From contig CAVRXQ010000005.1 of assembly GCA_963725215.1 (NCBI GenBank), forward strand, positions 90,403 through 154,402: a DNA stretch of 64,000 nt. Direction: 5' to 3'. This DNA comes from CAVRXQ01 sp963725215. GTDB lineage: Bacteria > Actinomycetota > Acidimicrobiia > Acidimicrobiales > Bog-793. The notes below the pieces were generated by a model. It did not search any database and was not told where the DNA came from. It worked only from the letters and a program-made list of their open reading frames with translations. A program made the position numbers and the translations under genes. Positions within the stretch are counted from its first letter, which is position 1. Each line of letters starts with the position of its first letter. Positions 9,867 through 19,409 of the stretch are shown piece by piece.

Positions 9867-11358
9867 GTGGGCTCTGAAAACACGCTGATCGACGAAGCGA
9901 AGTCCAACCGACCGAGGACCTGGAGGCGGGCGTTGCTCGTCGAACCGCGACGGATCGAGTCGGTTCGCGAGCGTCCGAACGCGTACTGGTTCGCCGTCGG
10001 CGCAGTCTGCATCGGCGCCTTCATGGGCCAGCTCGACGCGAGCATCGTGACGATCGCGTTTCCCACGCTTCAGCGCGCCTTTCGCGTCGGCGTGGGGCCG
10101 ATCACGTGGGTCGGACTCTCGTACCTGATCTCGCTCGTCGCCTTCGTCACAATCGTCGGCCGTTTCGCCGACATGGCCGGGCGCAAGCTCCTCTACGTCT
10201 ACGGCTTCGGTCTGTTCGCCGCGGCGTCTGCCGGATGCGGATTGGCGCCAGACCTTTGGACCCTTGTGGTTCTGCGGATCGTCCAGGGACTCGGCGCGGC
10301 GATGCTGCAGGCGAACAGCCTCGCGATCATCAACATCGCTACGCCGCGAGAACGGCTCGGCCACGCGATCGGAGTGCAGGGCGCGGCGCAGGCGCTCGGA
10401 CTCGCGCTCGGACCGTCGGTCGGCGGCGCATTGATCGCGGCCGGGGGCTGGCGGCTCGTCTTCTACGTGAACGTGCCGGTAGGTGCCCTCGGGATCGCGG
10501 CGGGGCTCGCCTTCATCCCCCGCAGCCGACACCTACGTGCCCGTACCCCGCTCGACTGGTCCGGGCTCGCGCTTTTCGTGCCGTTTATCTGCGCGATCCT
10601 CGTCGCCGTCTCCTTCGGCAACACATGGGGTTGGGGCTCGACAGCCGACATCGCGTTGTTCGTCGTCGGCGCGGTCGTCGGCCTCGCGTTCATCGCCCGC
10701 GAGCGCCTGTCGCGCTTTCCGATGATCGACTTCGACCTTTTCCGACGACGCGCGTTCTCGGCTGGCATCTCGAGCGGATTGCTCAGCCTACCTCGTGACC
10801 TTCGGCACACTTCTCGTGATGCCCTACCTCTTGGAGCGAGGGCTCGGGTTGTCCGCGGGCACCGCCGGCGTCGAACTGATGGTGATGCCGCTGTTGCTCG
10901 GCGTGGTCGCACCGTTCGCGGGACGAATCGGTGAAGGAATCGGCCTGCGCGCGCTCACCTCGACCGGGATGACGATCGTCGCCGCGTCCTTGTTCGCGCT
11001 GGCGCTGACAGGACCATCGATCGCTGCCGTGCTGGGCGGTCTCGCGGGCATTGGGATCGGGCTTGGGTGCTTCACCCCGGCGAACAACGCCGCGGTGCTC
11101 GCTACCGTGCCGCGGGAGCAGTCGGGAGAGGCGTCGGGCGTGATGAACGTCACCCGGGCAACGGGAACTTCCCTCGGGCTCGCGCTCACCGGACTCGTGT
11201 ACGCCGTCGGCGGCGGCCACCTGGACCGGAGCGTCGACGTCACCGCCGGATACCACGACGCGCTGTTCTTCCTCGCCGCCGCGGCGCTCTTCGCCGCTGT
11301 GCTGTCCTTGTCGCGACCGGGAACAGCCCCGATGCGCCGGAGCGTCGCGATCGAGTAA
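9867..11358 (+). CDS. MFS drug exporter, DHA2 (14-helix) type, frameshifted near 10782
   Basis: Proton-coupled multidrug-type exporter of the major facilitator superfamily. Joined, it is about 495 residues with roughly 14 helices, typical of DHA2/EmrB/QacA proteins. Visible motifs are the first-helix GQLDASIVTIAFPTLQ, motif A GRFADMAGRK between helices 2 and 3, and the antiporter motif region GLALGPSVGGALIA. About 10782 the frame moves by one extra base: the first frame reads ISSGLLS and the second continues SAYLVTFGTLLVMPY. The later frame holds the last four or five helices and ends at TAA 11358. No TetR/MarR regulator is adjacent, so control is unknown. Confidence 0.85.
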
Positions 11359-11705
11359 TCGCAGGTCACCTTCCACGAGGCTCTCAATTTCCCCGGTCGA
11401 TGTCCCAAGCCGTCGCGTCGCCGCGCTCCCGAGCGGTCCTTGACCGTTTGTCGGCCCCTTCCAGGACCTCCGTCGTCCGAATGTCGGAGGTCAATCCTTT
11501 GAGGAGCAGTTCCGGGAGGTCGCGATCGCGAAAGTCCTCGTCGCGCGGTGACAGGGAGGGGAACGGAGCCTTGTTTTCGGGTGAACGGCGTGCAAAGCAC
11601 ATTACGAACGCGCTACTTTTAGGCCACACGCTGGACCCCACAGGTCGTGGGGAAGGTGCCCGGGAATGGATTCTCGGGCTTGGCGCAGGAGGGGGCTTTA
11701 ACTCC
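11359..11705. other. Intergenic region before the second binding protein
   Basis: I see no convincing gene in these 347 bases. Two hairpins are present: 11465-11492 (8-bp stem GACCTCCG, 12-base loop) and 11636-11652 (CCCCAC/GTGGGG). A strong Shine-Dalgarno run AGGAGGGGG (11687-11695) serves the following gene. Confidence 0.5.
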
Positions 11706-13688
11706 ATGAATGTTTCCCAGGGCCGCAGGCGATGGCTCTGGCGCGCGGGAGCGGGCGCGATCTCGGTGGCGATGCTCGCCACACTGGGACTCGCGAGCGT
11801 CGCCTCGGCGTCGAAGAGTCACACGACAAAACCACACGCGATCAGCGGGGGAGTCGTGAAGTGGGCGGAGGCGCCGAGCGCCATCGTGAACTTCATCAAT
11901 CCCTATCTGCCGCCGGCGTATTTCTCGGCGACGAACGGCGCGTTCATCAACGTCTTGTACCGACCGCTGTATTGGCCGGGTTCCAACACAAGTGTGAACA
12001 TCATCCCGTCGCTGTCTCTCGCCACGTTGCCGGTGTACTCGCACAACGACACGGAGCTCACCTTCCACATGACCGGATACAAGTGGTCGAACGGTGAGAC
12101 AGTCACCGCTCAAGACTTCATGTTCTGGATGAACATGATGAAGCTTGAATACGAGAACTACGGCGGCTGGTTCCCAGGCGGCATCCCTGTCGGCATCACG
12201 TCGATCACCGAGCCGAACTCGATGACGATCGTGATCAAGCTCGACAAGCACGTGAACCCGTTGTGGTACACGTACAACAACCTGACCCTCGTGACGCCGT
12301 TCCCGATGGCGTGGGACGTCACGGCGCACGGACAGAAGGCCGGCGCGCAAGCGTGCGGCACGAGCGGGTTCAACCAGGTCGCAGTGAAGATGGTCAAAGG
12401 CGCTCCTGAGCCCGCCAACGCGCTGGCGCGCAACTGCGTAGCGGTGTTCGACTTCTTGGAGCAGCAGGCCGGCTACGACCCGCTGAACCCAAAGAAGGCC
12501 AACAACTCCTACGCGACGTACGCGACGAACCCGCTCTGGCAGGTCGTCGACGGACCGTTCCACGTCACCGCGTTCAACTCGACGGGGTTCATCGAGCTGA
12601 AGCCGAACCCGAAGTACTCGGGCCCGGTGAAGCCGAAGATCGCGGCGTTCGAAGAGCTTCCGTTCACCTCGGACACGTCGGAATACAACGCGCTCGTCGG
12701 CGGCAAGCTGACGATCGGGTACATCCCGGCGCAAGACCTCACCTCGGCGGCGAAGAACGCCACCACTCCCGGGAAGAACAACCCCCGCGTGGCTTCCAAG
12801 TTCAACCTGGTTCCCTGGGTCCTCTTCGGGTTCAACTACTTCCCGATGAACATGAACTCGGTCGGTGACGGTGGGTATGCCGGCAAGATCTTCCAGCAGC
12901 TGTACTTCCGTCAGGCGGTGCAGTACGTGATGGACCAGCCTGCCTACCTGAAGACGCTCTGGAAGGGATACGGCGTACCGACGTACGGTCCGGTTCCGCT
13001 CTTGCCGAAGAACCCGTACTCGGACAAGACCGAGCTGTCGAACCCGTACTCGTACAACCCGTCGAAGGCGGCGGCATTGCTGACCGCAAACGGCTGGAAG
13101 GTCGTTCCGAACGGGACGTCCACCTGCGTCGACGCCTCGAAGTGCGGCGTTCCTGCGGGCACCCCGCTCTCCTTCTCGATGGTCTACGCGGCCGGCGTGA
13201 CAGCCTTCGACACCTACATCGCAGCCTTCACCTCGGGGTTGAAGTCGAACTTGGGTATCAACATCACGGCGACCGGTGAGACCTTCGACACCGTCCTCGG
13301 AACCGCCTTCCCGCCGTGCTCGGGTTCGACCTGCACGTGGGAGTGGGCCGACTGGGGCGGCGGCTGGGTCTACTACCCGGACTACGAGCCGACTGGTGAG
13401 GAGATCTTCCTGCCCACCGCGCCATCGAACGCCGGCGGGTTCAACAACTCCAAGCTGAACAGCCTGATCAACGGCACCGACTACGGGAACACGTCGATCC
13501 AGAACTACGAGAACTACACGGCGAAGATCCTTCCCGTCGTCTACCAGGCGAACGCGGATTACGCGCTCACCGAAGCGGCGAAGAACCTATCTGGCGTCGC
13601 CACCTTCCAGAACGCCTTCGGCTTGTACAACCCCGAGAACCTCTACTTCACGTCACGAAGTAGGGCACAACTCGGAGCTAGGACGTAA
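11706..13688 (+). CDS. ABC transporter substrate-binding protein, family 5 (peptide type)
   Basis: A 660-residue secreted solute-binding protein for the second peptide importer. ATG 11706 is set by AGGAGGGGG ten bases upstream; the frame stays open far upstream but without signal features. The signal peptide is Arg-rich (QGRRRWLWR), then a hydrophobic core (ISVAMLATLGLASVASA) with a likely AxA cleavage site. No lipobox Cys is present, unusual for a binding protein in a Gram-positive. Family 5 features include TYKWSNGETVTAQDFMFWM-like (here GYKWSNGETVTAQDFMFW) and FRQAVQYVMDQPAY. A perfect terminator follows immediately, so the binding protein may be transcribed apart from the permeases. Confidence 0.92.
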   Translation: MNVSQGRRRWLWRAGAGAISVAMLATLGLASVASASKSHTTKPHAISGGVVKWAEAPSAIVNFINPYLPPAYFSATNGAFINVLYRPLYWPGSNTSVNIIPSLSLATLPVYSHNDTELTFHMTGYKWSNGETVTAQDFMFWMNMMKLEYENYGGWFPGGIPVGITSITEPNSMTIVIKLDKHVNPLWYTYNNLTLVTPFPMAWDVTAHGQKAGAQACGTSGFNQVAVKMVKGAPEPANALARNCVAVFDFLEQQAGYDPLNPKKANNSYATYATNPLWQVVDGPFHVTAFNSTGFIELKPNPKYSGPVKPKIAAFEELPFTSDTSEYNALVGGKLTIGYIPAQDLTSAAKNATTPGKNNPRVASKFNLVPWVLFGFNYFPMNMNSVGDGGYAGKIFQQLYFRQAVQYVMDQPAYLKTLWKGYGVPTYGPVPLLPKNPYSDKTELSNPYSYNPSKAAALLTANGWKVVPNGTSTCVDASKCGVPAGTPLSFSMVYAAGVTAFDTYIAAFTSGLKSNLGINITATGETFDTVLGTAFPPCSGSTCTWEWADWGGGWVYYPDYEPTGEEIFLPTAPSNAGGFNNSKLNSLINGTDYGNTSIQNYENYTAKILPVVYQANADYALTEAAKNLSGVATFQNAFGLYNPENLYFTSRSRAQLGART

Positions 13689-13734
13689 GACAGGATCGGC
13701 CGACCCAAAGGGTCGGCCGATCCTGTCTTTCTTG
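13687..13734 (+). terminator. Rho-independent terminator
   Basis: A perfect 20-bp stem (arms 13687-13706 and 13710-13729) with an AAA loop and a 3' T-rich end (CTTTCTT). It begins inside the stop codon of the binding-protein gene. Confidence 0.88.
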
Positions 13735-13888
13735 AACCCGGAGCCTCTCGCCTCGGGTCCTCGCTGGTTTCGAGGCGAAGACAACGCCCGGGGCGACGGA
13801 TCGCCCGCCGACGTGCTCGGCGAGCGAGAATGGACGAACATGGATGGGGTGGCTCTAGGGGGCCGCAGATGACTGAAGGTGTTTCACG

Positions 13889-14839
13889 GTGATTGGCTAC
13901 ATCATTCGCCGCATCGGCCAGGCGCTGATCGTCGTCCTCGGGGTAATACTCCTTGTGTTCATCCTTGCCCACGTCATCCCGGGAGGAGAGGCCCGCGCCG
14001 CGCTCGGAGCACGGGCGACCCCGCAGGCGGTCCATCAGTTCAACGTCGAGAACGGGTTCTACCTGCCTTTCTACGACCAGTTCTACCAGTACGTACGCGG
14101 TCTCTTGGAGACGTTCAACCTCGGATACTCGTATCACTACAACCAGTCGGTGAACTCGCTCATCCAGGAGCGACTGCCGAAGACCCTGGTCCTCGTCGGC
14201 ATCTCGACGGTTTTCGCCCTGATCATCGCCGTGCCGCTCGGCATCTTGCAGGTCGTGCGCCGCAACAAGCCGGTCGACTACGCGCTCACGGGGGCGTCGT
14301 TCATCGGGTACTCGATGCCGGCGTTCCTCCTCGGCCAGCTCCTGATCCTGTACTTCGCGATCAACCTGCACTGGTTCTCCACCGAGGCGCCGCAGGGCTC
14401 GTCGGTGGGGGCGATCCTCGGCGACCCCCGCGGCCTCGTGCTGCCGATCCTCACGCTTTCCGCGCTCACCATCGCCGCGTTCAGCCGCTACATGCGCTCT
14501 TCGATGATGGAGGCGATGACACAGGACTACATCCGCACGGCGCGTGCAAAAGGGGCGGGCAGAGGGCGAGTTCTTTTCCGTCACGCATTGCGGAACGCAT
14601 TGATCCCGATCGTGACATTGCTCGGGCTGTCGCTCCCTGGGATCGTCGGGGGAGCGCTCATCACCGAGACGGTGTTCAACTTCCCGGGCATGGGGCTGCT
14701 CACGACGCAAGCGGCGCTGCAGACAGACGTGCCGATCCTGCTCGGGACGACGCTCGTGGCGACGCTCGCGACGGTCGCCGGCTCTTTGATCGCCGACATC
14801 TTGTACGCGGTCGTCGACCCCCGTGTCCGTTATGTCTGA
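13889..14839 (+). CDS. dppB: Peptide ABC transporter permease, DppB type (second system)
   Basis: A 316-residue permease with the DppB layout: N-terminal helix IIRRIGQALIVVLGVILLVFILAHVIPGG, an extracellular domain, then five helices with the coupling loop TARAKGAGRGRVLFRHALRN. It starts at GTG 13889 after GAAGGTG. It is followed 30 bases later by dppC, with which it forms the channel for the importer whose binding protein lies upstream. Length and order fit the family. Confidence 0.92.
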   Translation: MIGYIIRRIGQALIVVLGVILLVFILAHVIPGGEARAALGARATPQAVHQFNVENGFYLPFYDQFYQYVRGLLETFNLGYSYHYNQSVNSLIQERLPKTLVLVGISTVFALIIAVPLGILQVVRRNKPVDYALTGASFIGYSMPAFLLGQLLILYFAINLHWFSTEAPQGSSVGAILGDPRGLVLPILTLSALTIAAFSRYMRSSMMEAMTQDYIRTARAKGAGRGRVLFRHALRNALIPIVTLLGLSLPGIVGGALITETVFNFPGMGLLTTQAALQTDVPILLGTTLVATLATVAGSLIADILYAVVDPRVRYV

Positions 14840-14869
14840 GCGCCGGATGAGGAGAGGAGGCGAGTCCTG

Positions 14870-15832
14870 ATGAGCATCGGACTGCCGACGGGAGATCTCG
14901 AACAGCTCGAAAAGGCCGAGCTCGTCCCGACGACGCCGGCCGCGACGGTCTCCGGCGGAGAGGCATTTTCAGCTGGCGGCATCGCCCGCCAGTTCTGGCT
15001 CGTCTTCTCGGAGAACAAGCTCGCCCTCATCGGGGTCGTGGTGATCATCTTCTTCGTGCTGTTCTGTTTCTTGGGACCGGTCTTTTACACGACGAACCAG
15101 ACGAACACGCAGAACGCGATCCTGTACTCGGTTCAGAACGCGGCTCCGTCCGCGGGACACCTGCTTGGCACTGACCCGGCGGGGTTCGACATGCTCGGGC
15201 GCGTGATGTACGGCGGCCAGACCTCGCTCGAGGTCGGCTTTGCCGCTGCCGGGATCGCCACCTCCATCGGCGTCGTCTGGGGCGCCACCGCCGGTTTCTT
15301 CGGCGGCTGGCTGGACGCCTTGATGATGCGGATCGTCGACGTCTTGTTGTCGGTTCCGATCTTGTTCTTGCTCATCGTTCTCGCGGTGATCTTCCACCCG
15401 TCCTTATCGCTGCTCATCTTGGTGATCGGCTTTGTCGCTTGGCTCGTACCCGCCCGCCTCGTCCGCGGTGAGACGTTGACATTGCGGGTGCGCGAGTACG
15501 TGCAGGCGGTACGCGTCATGGGCGGCACGGGACGGCGGATCGTCTTCCGCCACATCATCCCGAACACGATCGGGACGATCGTCGTCAACGCGACCTTCCA
15601 AGTCGCCGACGCAATCTTGTTGCTGGCGGCGCTCGGTTTCATCGGGCTCGGCGTACCGCTTCCCAACACGGACTGGGGATCGATGCTCGCCCAGGGCGTG
15701 AACTACGCCCTCAACGGATACTGGTGGCAGATCTACCCGACGGGGATCGCGATCGTCGCGGTCGTCGTCGCGTTCAACTTCCTCGGTGACGCGATGCGCG
15801 ACGCCTTCGAGGTGCGTCTGCAGCGTCGCTGA
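14870..15832 (+). CDS. dppC: Peptide ABC transporter permease, DppC type (second system)
   Basis: A 320-residue permease with the OppC-type N-terminal helix (NKLALIGVVVIIFFVLFCFLG), the GTDPAGFDMLGRVMYG segment that marks DppC/OppC, and the coupling loop AVRVMGGTGRRIVFRHIIPN. ATG 14870 is preceded by GAGGAGAGGAGG, one of the strongest ribosome sites in the window. It faces the DppDF double ATPase gene tail to tail, 60 bases apart, so the importer is built from two convergent transcripts. Confidence 0.92.
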   Translation: MSIGLPTGDLEQLEKAELVPTTPAATVSGGEAFSAGGIARQFWLVFSENKLALIGVVVIIFFVLFCFLGPVFYTTNQTNTQNAILYSVQNAAPSAGHLLGTDPAGFDMLGRVMYGGQTSLEVGFAAAGIATSIGVVWGATAGFFGGWLDALMMRIVDVLLSVPILFLLIVLAVIFHPSLSLLILVIGFVAWLVPARLVRGETLTLRVREYVQAVRVMGGTGRRIVFRHIIPNTIGTIVVNATFQVADAILLLAALGFIGLGVPLPNTDWGSMLAQGVNYALNGYWWQIYPTGIAIVAVVVAFNFLGDAMRDAFEVRLQRR

Positions 15833-15892
15833 TACCGGCGCGTGGTCTCACGTGTGACGCCTGCTTCGGCGCGTCGGAGTCGGTGAGTCGCG

Positions 15893-18109
15893 CTACTCCG
15901 TCGTCGTGCTCGACGCCCCGGCGAAGTCGGAGACAAGCGGCGTCTGCAGCGGGAAGTGGCACGCCGCGAGGTGTGTCTCACCGAACAGGCGCAACGGCGG
16001 CTCGACCTCCGCGCAGACGTCCTGGGCGAATGGACAGCGCGTCCGGAATCGGCAGCCGCTCGGTGGATTGAGCGAGGAGGGCAGCTCGCCGTGCACCACC
16101 TTCTTGCGCGAGGCCTTCGCGACGACGGGGTCGGGGATCGGGATCGCATCGATCAGCGCCTGGGTGTAGGGGTGCGCCGTGTTCAGGTAGACGTCGACCG
16201 CCGGTCCGATCTCGACGAGCTTGCCGAGGTACATCACGCCGATCGTGTCCGAGAGGTACTTCACGACCGCGAGGTCGTGTGAGATGACGATGTAGGTGAG
16301 GTCGTGTCGCGTCTGGAGGTCGCGCATCAAGTTCAAGATCTGGGACTGGATCGAGACGTCGAGTGCGGAGACCGGCTCGTCGGCGACGATGAGCTTCGGG
16401 TTGAGGGCGAGGGCGCGGGCGAGCCCGATGCGTTGGCGCTGGCCGCCGGAGAACTCGTGGGGGTACAGCCCCGCCGAGCGCGGTGAGAGGCCAACCTCGC
16501 TGAGAAGTTCCTCGACTCGCCGATCTTGCTCTTCGTGGGTGCCGATCCCCTGTACGACGAGGGGTTCGCGGATGATCGACTTCACCCGCATTCTCGGGTC
16601 GAGGGATGAATAGGGGTCCTGGAACATCATCTGCATGTCGCGCCGCTGCGTGCGCAGCGCGCGTCCGCGAAGCCGTGTGACGTCGGTGCTCTCGTAGACC
16701 ACCGAACCGGCGGTCGGCTTCTCAAGCGCCACAACGAGGCGTCCGATCGTCGTCTTGCCGCACCCCGACTCACCGACGAGGCCGAATGTCTCACCGCGGC
16801 GGACCTGGAAACTCACGTCCGAGACGGCGTGCACTGTGCCGACCTTGCGCTGGATCACCGCTCCCGAGGTCACCGCGTAGTTCTTCACGAGATTTCGGAC
16901 GTCGAGTGCGACCTCGCGCTCGCGCTGCAGCGCGGCCACGAGCGCGGTCTCCTTCGCGACCGCCGTCGCTTCCATTTGCGTGCCCTCTTCGGAGACCTGG
17001 ATGCCGCGACGGGCGAGGCGCTCTTCGCGCGTCGCCGTCACCGGGTGGAAGCACGCGTAGAGGTGGTCGCTAGCGCTGTGCGTGTCGGGAGCGGCTTCTT
17101 CTTGCGGGTTGAACCCCACCGTCGGGGGAGCGACTTCGCCGTTCGCCCCGTTTGCCGGAGCAAGCGGGGGTTCGTCGGAGCGGCAGATGTCCGTCGCGTA
17201 TCGACAGCGCGGTGCGAACCGGCAGTTCGTGATCTGCTGGGAGAGATCGGGAGGGAGCCCGGCGATCGAGTAGAGCTTCGCCCGGCGGTCCTGTTCGACA
17301 TGGGGGATCGACTCGAACAGAGCCTCTGTGTACGGGTGGCGCATCGAGCCGAATAGGTTCTCGGTCGAAGCGGACTCGACGATCTTCCCGGCGTACATCA
17401 CCATCGTCCGGTCGCTGCGCGAGGCGATCACACCCAGGTCGTGGGTGATCAAGATCACCGCCATTCCGAGGCGCTCTCTGAGATCGTCGATCAGGTCGAG
17501 GATCTGCGCTTGGATCGTCACGTCGAGGGCGGTCGTCGGCTCGTCGGCGATCAGCAGCTTCGGATCGCACGCGAGCGCCATCGCGATCATCACCCGCTGG
17601 CGGAGGCCCCCAGAAAGCTGGTGCGCGTAGGAGTTGAGGCGCTCTTCGGGGCGCGGCATGCCGACCAGTCGGAGCACCTCGAGCGCGCGCTCATAGGCCT
17701 GCTGCTTTGAAACCTGACGGTGCAGCCGCACGACTTCCGCGATCTGGCGGCCGATCTTCCACGTCGGATTGAGCGAGGTCATCGGGTCCTGGAAGATCAT
17801 CGCGACCTCGTTGCCGCGCACCTTCGTCATCTGCTTTTCGCTGAAGCCCGCGATGTCGCGGCCGTTCAAGGCGATCGTGCCTTTCGTGACGTGGCCGACG
17901 ATCGGCAACAGCTTCATGATCGAAAGCCCGGCCGTCGTCTTGCCGCACCCGGATTCGCCGACGAGACCCACGCATTCACCGGGGTCGACGTGGAACGAGA
18001 CTCCGGCGACCGCGATTACGTTCGAGGTGCGCAGGTGGAACTCGGTATGGAGGTCCTCGACTTGGAGGACGGGGCCGCCGCGAGGGGTCTCGGTCGCCGT
18101 CGATGTCAT
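15893..18109 (-). CDS. Fused double ATPase of peptide ABC importer (DppD-DppF)
   Basis: A 738-residue protein holding both ATPases of the second importer. The first half (about 15-330) has Walker A GESGCGKTT, signature LSGGLRQR and Walker B LIADEPTTALD, then the oligopeptide-type Cys motif NCRFAPRCRYATD. The second half (about 400-720) has Walker A GESGCGKTT, signature FSGGQRQR, Walker B IVADEPVSALD and GCRFRTRCPFAQD. ATG 18109 follows AAGGAGG by ten bases; the frame is open further upstream by chance. The two halves are unequal, as in DppD/DppF, so both nucleotide sites should work. It is convergent with dppBC, an unusual arrangement for one transporter. Confidence 0.92.
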   Translation of the reverse strand: MTSTATETPRGGPVLQVEDLHTEFHLRTSNVIAVAGVSFHVDPGECVGLVGESGCGKTTAGLSIMKLLPIVGHVTKGTIALNGRDIAGFSEKQMTKVRGNEVAMIFQDPMTSLNPTWKIGRQIAEVVRLHRQVSKQQAYERALEVLRLVGMPRPEERLNSYAHQLSGGLRQRVMIAMALACDPKLLIADEPTTALDVTIQAQILDLIDDLRERLGMAVILITHDLGVIASRSDRTMVMYAGKIVESASTENLFGSMRHPYTEALFESIPHVEQDRRAKLYSIAGLPPDLSQQITNCRFAPRCRYATDICRSDEPPLAPANGANGEVAPPTVGFNPQEEAAPDTHSASDHLYACFHPVTATREERLARRGIQVSEEGTQMEATAVAKETALVAALQREREVALDVRNLVKNYAVTSGAVIQRKVGTVHAVSDVSFQVRRGETFGLVGESGCGKTTIGRLVVALEKPTAGSVVYESTDVTRLRGRALRTQRRDMQMMFQDPYSSLDPRMRVKSIIREPLVVQGIGTHEEQDRRVEELLSEVGLSPRSAGLYPHEFSGGQRQRIGLARALALNPKLIVADEPVSALDVSIQSQILNLMRDLQTRHDLTYIVISHDLAVVKYLSDTIGVMYLGKLVEIGPAVDVYLNTAHPYTQALIDAIPIPDPVVAKASRKKVVHGELPSSLNPPSGCRFRTRCPFAQDVCAEVEPPLRLFGETHLAACHFPLQTPLVSDFAGASSTTTE

Positions 18110-18299
18110 TGGCCGAATCCTCCTTCGCGGCCTCCCCCGCCGCTCCTGCGTGCGCGGATGGTCGCGACGCGGGACCGGGGAATCGGCCCAGAACCGCCGC
18201 CGCGCAAACGACTCCGATCGCGACGGAGACGGCCAATCGTACCTGGTCAGCGCGCATGTGCCCAAGCAGAAGGCCTTCGAAAGAACAGAAAGCGCCATG

Positions 18300-18305
18300 T
18301 AGCGT
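18300..18305 (+). promoter_or_regulatory. -10 element of dapB, leaderless
   Basis: TAGCGT ends 9 bases before ATG 18315. The 205-base gap from dppDF also carries the divergent Shine-Dalgarno sequence of that gene and nothing else I can identify. Confidence 0.45.
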
Positions 18306-18314
18306 GAGGCCTCG

Positions 18315-19112
18315 ATGATCCGGGTCGGCGTCCTCGGGGCGATGGGAAAGATGGGTTCCACGGTCTGCGACGCGATCGTCCTCGCAGACGACCTCGAGCT
18401 CGTGTGCGCGGTCGACTCGAAATCCGGCGACGACGCGGGAAGCCTCGTCGGCGGCATTGTGGTGTCGAGCGACATCGGTTCACTTGGCAGCACCGATGCC
18501 GAGGTGGCGGTCGATTTCACCTCTGCCCAAGCAGCGACGGAGAACCTCCTCTGGTGTGCGGAACACGGCATCCACGCCGTCTGTGGGACGACTGGAATCG
18601 ACGAAGAAGGTCTCGCCCGATTGTCGGACGCCTTCGCGCCGGCCGACCGTCCGAACGCGATCGTCGCCCCGAACTTCTCGGTCTCCGCCGTGGCGATGAT
18701 GCGCCTCGCCGAGATCGCGGCGCCGTTGTTCGACTCGGCGGAGATCATCGAGCTCCACCACAACCACAAGCTCGACGCGCCGTCTGGAACCTCGATCGAG
18801 ACGGCGCGCAGGATCGCCGGTGCCCGCTCGGAGTCGCGCGCCGGCGGCTTCGCGCCGGACGCGACGAGGACGCTCACCCTCGAGGGGGCGCGCGGTGCCA
18901 CCGGCGCCGGTGAGATCGCCATCCACTCGGTCAGGCTCACCGGCCTCGTCGCCCACCAAGAGGTGATCTTCGGCGCTGAGGGTCAGACCCTCACGCTCCG
19001 CCAGGACACCTACGACCGCTCGTCGTTCATGCCGGGCGTGCTGCTCGCGGTGCGCAAGATCGCGGCGACGCCAGGTTTCACCGTCGGACTCGACGAGCTC
19101 CTCGAGCTCTAG
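18315..19112 (+). CDS. dapB: 4-hydroxy-tetrahydrodipicolinate reductase
   Basis: Second committed step of the diaminopimelate/lysine pathway: NAD(P)H-dependent reduction of the DapA product, in the cytoplasm. The 265-residue length is normal. The N-terminal dinucleotide loop is GAMGKMG, followed by CGTTGID (nicotinamide region) and the catalytic/substrate motif HHNHKLDAPSGT with its Lys. It starts at ATG 18315 without a Shine-Dalgarno sequence, next to a -10 element. dapA lies 1.1 kb downstream, separated by one small membrane-protein gene, so the two dap genes share a neighbourhood but probably not one transcript. Confidence 0.96.
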   Translation: MIRVGVLGAMGKMGSTVCDAIVLADDLELVCAVDSKSGDDAGSLVGGIVVSSDIGSLGSTDAEVAVDFTSAQAATENLLWCAEHGIHAVCGTTGIDEEGLARLSDAFAPADRPNAIVAPNFSVSAVAMMRLAEIAAPLFDSAEIIELHHNHKLDAPSGTSIETARRIAGARSESRAGGFAPDATRTLTLEGARGATGAGEIAIHSVRLTGLVAHQEVIFGAEGQTLTLRQDTYDRSSFMPGVLLAVRKIAATPGFTVGLDELLEL

Positions 19113-19151
19113 ACAGCTTCGCCCGCCCCACGGGGCGCCGGATTCCGCCGC

Positions 19152-19288
19152 TCAGACAAATCGGCGGGCGTCGTAGCGCCAGATGGCGGGCAGCACGACG
19201 GCGGCGATGCCCACGCCGAGCACGCGCGGAGGACCGTTTCGAGCCTCACGCAGCACCGCCTCGCAAATGAGGCCGTACGCGGCCGACA
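19152..19288 (-). pseudogene. Possible gene remnant: C-terminal fragment of an unknown protein
   Basis: The minus strand has an open frame ending at 19152 that reads like a coding tail: a hydrophobic stretch (VLGVGIAAVVLPAIW) followed by RYDARRFV, with strongly G/C-biased third positions. The frame is closed upstream by a stop inside the palindrome at 19289-19305. A GTG at 19256 would give 34 residues. It could be a real small membrane peptide or the remains of a lost gene. I do not recognise a family. Confidence 0.25.
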
Positions 19289-19306
19289 GTCCTAGGTCCT
19301 AGGACC
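19289..19306. promoter_or_regulatory. Palindromic operator candidate upstream of the two-helix protein
   Basis: GTCCTAGG-T-CCTAGGAC (19289-19305) is a perfect inverted repeat and contains the 12-bp palindrome GGTCCTAGGACC (19295-19306). A related half-sized element, GTCCT-AG-AGGAC, lies at 20168-20179 in front of dapA. They look like sites for a dimeric regulator; which one is unknown. Confidence 0.4.
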
Positions 19307-19409
19307 CGCCTGACCAGGACATTCGCCCCTTATCCCGAATGCCGGGGACGGGCAGGCTGTTTCCACGTTCGCACCGGTGGTCGGTGCGCTTTTGGAAGGA
19401 GCACCGAAC

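Noticed and set aside
15833..15892. Possible terminator between convergent dppC and dppDF
   Set aside because: Only an imperfect hairpin (around GACGCC-TGCTT-CGGCG) can be drawn; too weak to call.
18110..18940. Upstream extension of the DppDF frame to 1015 residues
   Set aside because: The extension runs antisense to dapB, lacks any domain, and a strong ribosome site marks ATG 18109.
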